A stretch of 64,000 bases of DNA from Serratia plymuthica (lineage in GTDB: Bacteria; Pseudomonadota; Gammaproteobacteria; Enterobacterales; Enterobacteriaceae), in the NCBI RefSeq assembly GCF_018336935.1, contig NZ_CP068771.1, positions 2,356,001 to 2,420,000 of the forward strand, in the 5' to 3' direction. Shown piece after piece: positions 35,201 through 47,200 of this stretch. The position numbers and the translations under genes are program-made. Under the pieces are notes generated by a model. That model did not search any database. It saw only the letters and a list, made by a program, of their open reading frames with translations, and had not been told where the DNA came from. Positions within the stretch are counted from its first letter, which is position 1. Every line of letters starts with the position of its first letter.

Positions 35201-38200
35201 GGCTGATAAAAATCGTGCTGTCGATGCGCCACCGTCAACTGCCGGGTTTGAAAGATTATCGGCAAATCAACCCGTTATTCGAATTGGATGACTCCGCATT
35301 TTATCTTCAGAGCTCGGCCTCCGCCTGGCACGGCCACGGCGATAAACCCCGGCTGGCGGCCCTGAATTCTTTCGGCCACAGCGGAACCAACGCCCATTTG
35401 GTGATCGAAGAGTATGTCGCGACGCAAGCGGCAGCCGAACCGGTCAACGCCGGTTGGATTATTCCCCTGTCGGCCAAAACACCGGACCGACTGTACGCGC
35501 AGGCCGAGGCGCTGAGCGCCTGGCTGGAGACGATGGGGCGACAGGGCCGCGAGAGCGAAGCCTTTATGCAATCCATGGCGTACACGTTGCAAATCGGGCG
35601 AGAAGCGATGCCGGAACGCTTCTTGATGATCGTGCGCGATCATCGTGACTGCCTGCGGCAGCTACAGGCCTTTTGCCGCAAGCAAACCGCGACAAGCCAT
35701 GCCGCGAATGCCGCCAGGAAGCAGCCGCCGTTAAGCGCTGAGGCTTATCAAGATCGCGGTTTGCAGCGGCTTTCCCATGCCGAGCTGGAGACTATCGGCA
35801 GCGCCTGGCTGCAGGGCCGCCCCGTTAATTGGCAAAGCTTCTATTCGTCGGCGCCCAAAAGAATTCACTTGCCTGGCTATCGCTTTGCGAAAGAGATTTT
35901 CCGTGCGTCGGACGCCGGCCCCAGCGAAAAAAACCGGCAAGCGGGCAGCGCAATTGCCGACGGCCATTATCCGATTGGGAAAGTGGGATTATTTAGGGCC
36001 GGGCATCCCTGGAGCCGGCCTTTTAATCGCCATCATCCCGTTTTACGCCATCACAAGGCATTCGGCCAATCGCTGATGCCCGGCCTGGCGTACATCGATC
36101 TGCTGTTCCAATTTTTCCATCGCCAGGGCATGGATTATCGGCGGTTGGAAATGCGTAATCTGGTGATCCACCACCCCCTGACCATCGCCGACGATTACGC
36201 GGTGGAGGCGCACATCAGTTGCCAAAAACATGAGCAAGGGTACTGGCAGCTTCGCGTTGAAGGCAGCGAAGTGTTTGATGATCATCGGCAGTCAGAACTG
36301 AAGACCTATATGAGTGCGGAAATGCACTCGGTTCAGGCGGCGCCGTTTGATGAAACGCTTGATTTAGCCCCGTTGAAACAGGGCGCTACCGGGCGGTTGG
36401 GGCTACGTGAAGCCTATGAGACCTTTGGCGGCACCGATATTCGCCACAGCGGGCCGATGGTCGGCGACGGCGTCATTTATCACCTGCCCATGGCAAATCT
36501 GATCGACATTGCCGTGCCTGAAGAACCCTTGCCCGGCGCCGAAGACTATCTGTTCCATCCGGTGTTGATCGACGGGAGCGCCATCGGCTCCGGCAGCCTG
36601 TTTCTGGAGCAGAACGCGCAGCAGGATATCTTCTTGCCGCTTTATTACGAATCTTTCCGGGCGACGGCGCCATTATCGGCACAGTGTATTACCCGCATCG
36701 GCCGCGACTCGCTGAAACAAACGCCGCAGCTCTCCTACCTGACCATGGAGTTCTTTACTCCCCACGGAGAAAAGATTGGCGAGCTGAAAAATTTCACCTG
36801 CAAGCGCGTGCGCGACGCCGCGGCGATCAACGCATCACAACCTCAGGCCGCCGTGACGACGCAGGCCGCTGCCGCCGTCATGTCCGCCGAGCACATTGAG
36901 CCTATGAAAAATGAAACCCTGTCTGTAACCGCAGCCATAGCCGCGGATACGCATGATTCAGCATTGGAATGCGCTGAGCAGCGCGTGAAAAAGATCCTGG
37001 CGGATACGCTGACGAAAAGCCCTGAAGAGATTGAAACCGATATCGGTTATTACGAGTTGGGTTTGGACTCCGCCGGGCTGTTGCATATGGTGAAGTTGCT
37101 GGAACAGTCGCTCAAGGTGAAATTGAACCCGACGGTGCTGTTTGAATATGCCAACGTCGGTGAACTCGCCGCGTATTTGCTTGAGCAGTATCCGATGTCG
37201 TTCCTCGCGGCGGATAAGGCAAGCGCCGCACAGGAGGGCGTTTCTCCCCAGACGCAGAGCGAGAGCCAAACGGATGTCGCAGCGAACGACGCGAAACAGC
37301 AAGCGCCTCGTTCGTCTGCCGACATTCGGCAACCTGCGGCGAGCGGCGACGAAGATATCGCGGTGATCGGGATTGCGGGGCGATACCCCGGAGCGCGGGA
37401 CATGGCGGAGTTTTGGGCCAATCTCAACGCCGGCAAGGATTCCGTGACGGAAATTCCCGCGGAGAGATGGCGGAAAGAGGTCCTGGATGGCGTCGCTTCC
37501 CCTTCGGGCCGCCCGATTTCACGCTGGGGTGGATTTATCGACGATGTGGACTGTTTCGACGCCCAGTTCTTCCGCGTATCCCCGCGGGAGGCGCAATGGC
37601 TCAACCCTCAAGAGAGGCTGTTCCTGGAAACCTGCTGGACGGCGATCGAGGATGCAGGTTACACGCCGGAGACGCTGGTGGCTGAAGAGGGACCCAATAA
37701 ACGGCGCGACGTCGGCGTCTTTGTGGGGGTAATGCATAACGATTATGCCCTGATCGCGGCGGAAATCGTCAATCGCGGGCAGGTCATGCCGCTGTCGATG
37801 AACCATGCCCCCATCGCTAACAGGGTCTCTTATTTTTGCGGCTTCCACGGGCCTTCTTTTGCCATCGACACGGTTTGTTCCTCTTCCCTGACGGCGCTCC
37901 ATTTGGCTCTGGAAAGTTTGCATCGGGGGGAAAGCAAGGTCGCGATAGCCGGCGGCGTTAATCTGTCCTTGCATCCTTACAAGTACATGACCTATGGGCT
38001 GGCGGACATGTACTCCAGCGATGGCCGCTGCCGGACGTTCGGCGACGGCGGGAACGGTTTCGTCTCCGGAGAAGGGGTCGGCGCGGTGTTGCTTAAGCCG
38101 CTTTCTCAGGCGCTCAAGGACCGGGACAATATTTATGCGTTGATCAAGGGCAGCGCCATCAACCATGTGGGGCAAGTGAGCGGCATTACCGTTCCCAGCC

Positions 38201-41200
38201 CGGTGGCGCAGGCCGATTTGATGCTGCGCTGTTACGAAAAGACCGGCATCGATCCGCGCACCATCAGCTATATCGAGGCGCATGGCACCGGAACGGCGCT
38301 GGGCGATCCGATCGAGATTCAGGGGTTGGTCAAAGCCTTCAGGCAACATACCCCCGACAAGCAGTTCTGCGCGATCGGCTCGGTGAAATCCAACATCGGT
38401 CATGCGGAGTCCGCTGCGGGCATCAGCGGGCTCAGTAAAGTGATCCTTCAGCTGCATCATAAAACGCTGGTGCCCTCACTGTTGCATGCAGAACGGGTGA
38501 ATCCTTATCTGGAACTGGAGCATTCGCCTTTCTATATTCAACGCGAGGCGAAGGCGTGGGAGCAGCCAAGGGTGGAACGCAACGGTGAAGCGATCGCCGT
38601 GCCCCGGCGCGCCGGGATCAGTTCATTTGGCGCCACCGGGTCGAATGCGCACCTGATCGTCGAAGAATTTCTGCCGCCGGTCTCCCGCAGAACGGCGAGT
38701 GCTCAGCCGCTGATCGTGCCGTTGTCTGCGAAAAATGAAGACAGGCTGCGGGTTATGGCGGGCAATCTGGCGCAATTCCTGGCGAACCACCCGAATCTCG
38801 ACGGACTGGCGCCTGAGGATCTGGCGTTTACACTGCAGGTGGGGCGCCGGTCATTGGAAGAGCGCGTTGTGTTTGTCGTACGGGATCTCAGGGAGCTGGA
38901 GCAGAAACTGGCGGCCTTTGCCAACGACGCCAGTTTGCCTGAGCAGAGCTGGCGGGGAAGTGCCGTCAGCAACGGCAAAGACAGCGCCCGCAGCGGCGTT
39001 TTTCTCTCGGCGGAGGATAGCGCCGCGCTGCTTCAGCGCTGGATAGCGCAAAACGCCGTTCACAAAATCGCCCGTTTTTGGGTGGAAGGTTTTAAGGTGG
39101 ACTGGCCTCAGTTATACCCGCTGGCGACACCTTGCCGCATTAGCCTGCCAGGCTATCCGTTTGCCCGAGAGAAGCATTGGCTTCCCGCCCCGGACGACCT
39201 GGGGCGGATCGCTCACGCCGCATCGGCGGCCCCTTCGGACGTGACGGCGGCGCCAGGTTCAGCGCCTGTCAGCCCGGAAGAGCCCGAGAGGCTGATGCTG
39301 TTTACGGAGGCGTGGCATAAGATGCCTGCGCCGGCCGCGCCCCGGCCGCCGCGAGACTTCAACACGCTGATCTGCTTCTTGTCGCAGCCGGAAAGCCAGC
39401 GTTTGCTGCGATCGCACATGAAGACGCTGGCACCGCAAACCGAAGTGGTGTTTGTTTCCCGCGAGCCGGAACGCCGCGCAGAACGCGTTTTCTCGCTGCC
39501 GCATGCGGGCGAGGAACAGGCACTGACGGAGAACTATCACCGCTGCTTCACCCAGTTGCAATCGGCGCAGATCGACCCTCAGCGCAGCGCGATCCTGTAT
39601 CTATGGCCGTTGGAAGAGCGCGGCCATTTGCCGGATTATGCCGCGCTGCATCATCTTCTGTCTTCGATGGTGAAAACCGGCATGGCGCCACAACGTCTGT
39701 TGTTGGCCGGCGCCAGCCACCATTCGCTTGACCGGGCCTATCTGGAGTCGTGGATTGGCATCGAGCGTTCCCTGACGGCCGCATTGCCGTCCACGCAATG
39801 CGCCATTGCCGCCAGCGTTGTTTCAGGGGCCGCAGCGGCCGATGAACGCGCGGTATTGGCTGCGTACGCCGTCACCGAGCCTTACCTCTCGCGGCTTTAC
39901 CAGCACATAACGGCGCAAGATTTTGAAAGCGTTTGCTATGAAAATGAAGAGCGGCACGTCCTGCAGGTTCAGCCTGGCCCCGCGTCTCTGACGGGGCCGG
40001 AGGAAACGGGGATCAAGCAGGGGGGCACCTACCTGATCACCGGCGGGTTCGGCGGCCTGGGCTTGATTTTCGCCCGCTACCTGGCGCAGCGTTATTCCGC
40101 CCGGTTGATTCTGACTGGCCGCACCGCCATGAATGCGGAACGGGCCGCGGTGGTTGACGAGCTGGTGCGGTTGGGGGGACAGGTGCATTACATCCAGGCG
40201 GATGTGTGCGATGCCGGCGCCATGCGTTTTAATCTGGCGCAGGCCAGGCAAGCGATGGGGGCGATCCTTGGCGTGATTCACGCCGCCGGTATTGAAGCCG
40301 GGGAACCTGTCTTTGCCAAATCTCGTCAGGCATTCGAAGCGGTCCTGCAGCCGAAAGTTGATGGGCCGCAAAGAGTAGACGAATTGCTCACGCAGGATCC
40401 GCTGGATTTTGTCTGTTATTTCTCCTCCAGCGCCGCATTCTTGGGCGATTTCGGTTCTTGCGATTACGCGATGGGAAACCGTTTCCTGATGAGCTATGGC
40501 AAGCACCGCATGGAGCAGGTGAAACAAGGCCATCTGCGCGGCAAAACCCTGGTTATCAACTGGCCTTTCTGGGCTGAAGGGAAAATGGGCGCGCACGACA
40601 AAGAAAGCGCCGGCTTCTATCTCAGCGCGACCGGGCAGCGGGCGCTTAACAGTGCGGAAGGGCTGCAGGTCTTCGAGCAGTTGTTGCAGCAAGGCGAGGG
40701 GCAATATCTGGTTATTGCCGGAAAGCCCGCTCGCGCCGCCCAGTTGTTGGGATTGGATAAACACAGGGTGGCCGGTCCTGATTCGTCCGGCCCGTCGCAC
40801 GATGGCATGGCCACGGAGGTTACCGCACGCGATCTGCAACAACCGATTCTCCATGCCGGAAAAACGGCCGATATTCGCGCCGAAGTCAGCCACATACTGA
40901 AAACGCTGATCAATCGCTTGCTCGGCACTCCGCTTGATCGGATTGGGTTGGACAGCGGTTTTGCCGATTTCGGTTTTGATTCGATCACGCTGGCGTCATT
41001 TTCCCGGGAATTGAGCCAACGTTTCAATCTCGACATTACGCCAACGGTGCTCTTCGGCCATTCCTCGGTTAAACGGCTAACGGAATACTTTTGCCGTGAA
41101 CACGCGCCGGCGCTGCATGCCATGCTGTCGCCCCACATAGCCGAGGATACCGGCGCTGCCGCCATCCCCTTGGTTCAGCCGACGCCTGCCCAGGCGCCGC

Positions 41201-44200
41201 CTCCCGAAGTGGCCTCTGCGCCAACGCCGAACCGCGAGATCGGGGCCGCTGAAGAGCCGATCGCCATCATCGGCATGAGTGGCCGTTTTCCGCAGGCGGA
41301 CAGCATCGACGAATTCTGGGATGCGTTGATTCAGGGGAAAAGCGGTATCGGCGAGATGTCTGAGCCGCGTTGGGACTGGGGCGCAGTCACCGACAACGGA
41401 ACGGCTGTTCCGCAATGGGGCGCGTTCATGACGGATATCATGCGGTTTGATGCCGCTTTCTTTGATATCACGCCGAAAGAGGCGATGGACATGGACCCCA
41501 GACAGCGCATTTTTCTGCAAGAAGCCTGGCGCACGTTTGAAGATGCAGGTTACATGGGGCAGCGCATCCGCGGCATGTCCTGCGGCGTGTATGTCGGTGC
41601 GGAAGAGAGCGATTACGGCATGCTTGTCGGCGATCAAGGGTCGATAAATGGCAATCAGAACGCCACGCTGGCAGCGCGGATTTCATATGCTCTGGATCTG
41701 AAAGGGCCGAACCTGGCCCTGACCGCGGCTTGCGCATCGGGCCTGGTCGCCGTTCATCAGGCCTGCCTGGCGTTGCGCCAGGGAGATTGCGAGATGGCGC
41801 TGGCAGGGGGGATTAACCTGTTAATGACGCCGTGGGTGTATCAGAGCATGCATCGGAGCGGGATGCTGTCGCCCGACGGCAACGCCAGCGTATTTGATCA
41901 GCGCGCCAACGGGCTGGTGCCGGGAGAGGCGGTCGCGGCGGTATTGCTGAAACCTTTGTCAAAGGCCAAAGCCGACGGCGATCGGATCTATGGCTGCATT
42001 AAAGCCAGCGGCGTGAATTACGACGGGAAAACCAATGGCATCACGGCGCCGAATCCGCTGCGCCAGGCTGAATTGCTGAAAAATATCTATGATCGCTACC
42101 GGATTGATCCCCGCGCGATTCAATACGTCATCTCCCATAGCACCGGTTCGCAGCTGGGGGATCCGATTGAGGTTCAAGCGCTGGCCGATGCCTTCGCCGG
42201 TGGCGGCGGCGGTCCCCATCGCTGCGTGCTGGGTTCGATTAAACCGCTGATCGGTCATACTTTTGCTGCGTCCGGCGTGGTCAGTCTCATCGCCATGCTG
42301 AAAGCGATAACGCATCAGACGATGCCGGCGACCCATAGCTTTGAAACATGCAACCGCTACATCAATCTGGAGCGGACCCCCTTTACCATCGAACGACAGA
42401 ATCAGCCCTGGCTGCGCCGGGGCACGCAGCCCAGACTGGGGGCCATCAGCGCGACGGGGATCAGCGGCACCAATGCGCATGCGGTGATTGAAGAATATAT
42501 TGCGGACGACCCCGAATCCGGGCCGGCGTCAAAAACGCCGTTACCGGCGAGGGCCGCCGCGCATGCCACGATCGTACCCATTTCGGCAAAAACCCCCGAA
42601 GCGCTGCAAGCCTATGTCCAGGCCTGCGCGCAATTTCTCCGGGATCAGCCGGCAACGCGGCTTGATCGGCTGGCCTATAGCCTGCAAACCGGGCGAGACG
42701 CCATGGCGCAACGCGTCGCCTTTGTCGCAGCGGATGGCGCAGAACTGCGCGAACAGTTAGCGCGGTTTATTGCCGGCCAGGCAGCGCCGGGCGTTTATCA
42801 CATGAGTGCGCAAAGTGGTGACAATGTCACAAATGCACAGGCTTGGGGGGATGAAAACGTGGTGCCGCCTGAACAAATTCAGGCCTGGATCGCCGCACGC
42901 CAATGGCAAGCATTGGCCGACGCCTGGAGCCGCGGCGCTGAAGTCGATTGGTTTGAATTATACCGAGAGGCACGGCCACCGCAGCGCAGCGCGGGGCCGG
43001 TCTATCCTTTCCAGGGTAAACGCTACTGGGCCACGCTTTCGCCCACAACGCAGCGCGGGCCTGCGGTTGCGCATGCGCAACCGGCCAAGACAGCAAACGA
43101 TGCAACGATGAGCGAAAGCAAAACGTCGTCGCTTGACGCCATCGCGCGTCAGGTTCGTTCGTTACTGATACAGACGCTGTATTTTGAGGAGGATGAGGTT
43201 GCCAACCATCAGCCGTTTACCGATCTCGGGTTAAATTCAATCAATGCGGTTGGCTTTATTGAAGCCCTTAACCGGTCATTAGCGGCCGGGGTGACGATTA
43301 ATGCAATTTTTGAGCATCCCAGCATTGATGCCTTGTCAGCCTATTTGCACGCCTTGCCGCGTGGTCGCCTGGCCGAAAGCGCAGAAGCAGCAGCGCCGGC
43401 GCTGAGCGCCGAACAAGGCGCCGCCGCCCACGGCCGGCAAGTGGGCAAGGCCTGGTTGAAACAGTACCCGGAGTGCATTCCTCTCAGCCGACGACTGCGC
43501 GCCGGCGATGAGCGGGAACATGACCGCTCTCGGTTCTGGATCCACCCGCTGACGGGGTCTACCGGCTTATATCTGAAGGTGGCCGAAAATCTGGGCGATG
43601 ACTACGCCATATGGGGTATTCATTCGCGCGGTTTCCTGACCCGGTTCCCGCCGCTGAAAAGCATCGAAAACATGGCGAATTACTATATTGAAATTCTTCA
43701 GGCCGGCAACGCCACCGGGCCTTATGAACTGGCAGGCTATTCCATGGGCGGGATTATCGCTTATGAAATGGCCCGGCAACTGCAACTGGCGGGCTACCGG
43801 GTTTCGAGCCTGATCCTGCTGGAGCCGCCGTTCCCGCAACCCGAACCTCTGCGCCAGTCGTCGCCATTTGATTATCGCGACGCCTTGTTGATGAGCGCGA
43901 ATTTCTTTTTGCACTATAGTTTGAAAGAAATTTTGGCGTCGGAGCAGGCAGCGTTTGAAAACCTTGCCTACAGGGAGCAGGAATTAATGGGCATTGACGC
44001 CGATAAACAGGTGACGTGGCTGGCTGAGGGGTGCCTCAGAAAAGGCGTGGAGCAGCCATTGTCGGTGGTGAAAGAAAAAATCGAGAATATGGCTCAGATC
44101 CTGAAGCACAACCGCGAAGCCATGGCGGCCTACGTGGTGAAAGCGTTGCCGAATGCCCAGGATATCGATTTGCACTACATGACCCTGAGCCCATCACTCA

Positions 44201-47200
44201 ACGATGAACGGCCAGACAGGGGGAGTGCGTCGTCCGCTTTAGCTGAAAACAATCGCCATGTTCTGGGTGAGGCGCTCACCCATGACGAGAGCCATTGTCA
44301 GCGATGGCTAGAGTATCTGCCTGGCGCTCACGTGTTCCGCACCCGGGCCAAAGACCATTTTCACCTGTTGTCTGAACGCGAAAGCGTAGCCATGATTTCC
44401 GACCGTTGCCGGACGATTTATCAGAATGCCTCGGCGAAAAAAAACACAGTGGCCGATGCGGAAGAGCCTGTGGCGAAGCCGCGCCAACCGGGGCGAGAGC
44501 GCATTGCGATTATCGGGATGTCCGGGCAGTTCCCCGGCGCCCGAAATGCGGATGAATTCTGGCAACTGCTCGATCAGGGCCAATCCGCGTTTACGCCGCC
44601 GCCGGATGATCGCGGTTGGTCTGCCGGCCAGTATGAAGGCTACGGCGCTTTTCTCGCGGAGATAAAATCCTTCGATCCGCTGTTTTTCAACTTGTCTCCG
44701 CAAGAGGCGTCGATGCTGGACCCTTGCGAACGGCTGTTCTTACAGGAAAGCTGGAAAGCGATTGAGGATGCGGGAATGCGGCCTGATACGCTCTCCGGCC
44801 GGCGTTGGGGCGTTTTCTGCGGCAGCGGGGGCGACTACACGCTGCGCTTTGCCGCAGGCGAGCACTTCGCGCCGAATATCACGCTGTCCCAGATCCCGGG
44901 GCGCGTCTCTTACAGCCTGGACCTGTCGGGGCCTTGTCTCTCCGTAGAGGCCGGCTGTGCGTCATCGTTGCTGTCTATCGCGCAGGCTTGCGACCATTTA
45001 GCGCAGGGCCAATGTGACGTGGCCATTGCCGGCGGGGCGCAGATTTACTCCACGCCGAATATGTTGATCAGCGCTGCCCGCTTTGGGCTGTTATCGCAGG
45101 CGGATCGCGGCGGCGCATTTTCGACGCGCGCCAGCGGCATGGTGCCCGGCGAATCGGTGGGGGTGATTATTTTGAAACCCTTGTCGTTGGCATTAGCGGA
45201 GGGGGACCGGATTCACGGCGTGATCGAAGGCTGGGGCAGCAACCACAATGGCCGAACTCACGGGATGATGGCCCCGAGCGCCAAGGCGCAGGAAGCGCTG
45301 CTGTCCGATACCTATCAACGGTTTGATATCCGCCCGGAGAGCATTACGTTGGTGGAAGCCCATGCCACGGGAATGCCCGCCGCAGATGCGGCGGAAATAG
45401 CCGCCCTGAACCAGGTGTTTCGAGGCCAGGGGCGCGCGCGTCAATCCTGCGCGCTGGGCAGCGTCGAGAACAACATTGGCCATGCGTTTCACAGTTCGGG
45501 AATGAATCACCTGTTCAAGGTGTTGCTGGCGCTCAAGCACCGGGCGATTCCCGGCACGCCGAAGACCGAAGACCGGGAGACGTTGCCTGCGCTGGAAGAC
45601 GGCCCGTTTTATATCAATTCGGCAACGGTTCCCTGGCAGCCGGAAGCAGGGCAAGCGCGCCGGGCCGCAATCAGTTCATTCGGAGCGACGGGGATCAATG
45701 TTCACCTTGTTGTCGCCGAGCCTGATGCAAACGGGGAAGCGCGTGAGGGGGCGGATAGCCGCCTTTCGCCGGCTGCCTCGGGCTTTGAACGCGCAAGGCC
45801 GGTGTATATCGCACTGTCGGGAAAGAGCGAAAAGGCGCTGCGGCAACGTTGTCGTGAGTTGCTGGCGTTTGTGCAGGCCAGGCCTGAATTGGATCTGCAC
45901 CAGCTGGCGGCCAACTTGTTGTTGCGCCGAACGCATTTCGCCTACCGCTGCGCCTGCGCGGTTTCTGGCGTCGAAGAATTACGCCATTTCCTGGCTCAGG
46001 TGATAGCGGGTGCGGATTTAACCCCGGCGGACTCCGGCTACCGGGGCAAAGCGAATGCCGGCGGCCAGGAGCATGCGGCTTCGTCCGCCGTCGCGTGCGT
46101 GCGGCAAGCCATTCAGGATCCGGGCGATAGCGGGAATTGGTTGAGGTTAGCCCGGCTGTATGTCGATGGCATAGACTTCATGACCAAGGATTTCCACGCC
46201 GGGGCCGATATCGCGCAGGCGTTCTCTTCGGCGGAGAAGTTCCCGTTGTCGTTGCCGACCTATCCGTTTGAGGCGCGTTTATGCTGGGCCGGCAACGCCG
46301 AACCTGCGCCTGCAGGCAAATCATCGGCAGATCTTGCGCCCGCGCAGCCCCCGGCGGCCGCCCAGCCGATTGTGCAAAACTTGCTCGGCATCCTGGCGGA
46401 ACTGGCTGGCCTAGCCGGCACAGAGATTGATCCGGATGAGCCGATAACGCACTACGGCATCGATTCATTGTTGGGGCTGCGTTTGCTTAACCGGATCAAC
46501 TCTGCGTTTGGCACGGCGTTCGATGCCGAGCTGCTGACTCGCGGCACGCTTAGGGCGATTGCCGGGGAGATTGCCGCGAGTCCGCTCTCCGCGCCGGGGC
46601 CGCAAGACGCCGCAAGCGCGTCGCACCCAGCCTATATTCAATCGGCCTCGCTGGCGATACGCCGGTCGGCTGCCTTGACGGCCGATGAGTTGAGCCTGGC
46701 GCGCGCCGAGTTGGGCCGGCTATTGCAGCAGGGCGTTGGCGTCTGGAAAGACTCAGCCAATCTGCATGTTGAGTTTAACCGCAATGCCCCCTGCGCCCGA
46801 CAGGCGCTGGAACACGGGAATCAGGCGGATGTTTTGGGGATGTATCTGGAAGAGGGCGTGCGTTACTACCCGACCAGCCACATCCAGGCATTCGTTCTGC
46901 ATGAAACCGAGGTGAAAAAACGCGCAACCTTTAATATCGGCCAGGGCTTTTGGCTGGATATGCCCATCGATCTGGCGCTGTTGAATCAGGCGTTGAACGA
47001 CATGGCGCGCCGCCACGCGATTTTGAGAACCGGCGCCGAACGGGTCGCGCAACAGTGGGCGCAGGTCGTGCATGAGGCGTTAACGCTGGAATGCCGGGAA
47101 ATCTGTTGGCCTCATATCAACGATCGGGCAACGTTCGAACAGACATTCGCGCGATTCCAGCAGTCGGTGAACATGGCGCTGTTCCACGCGGATCGGATGC

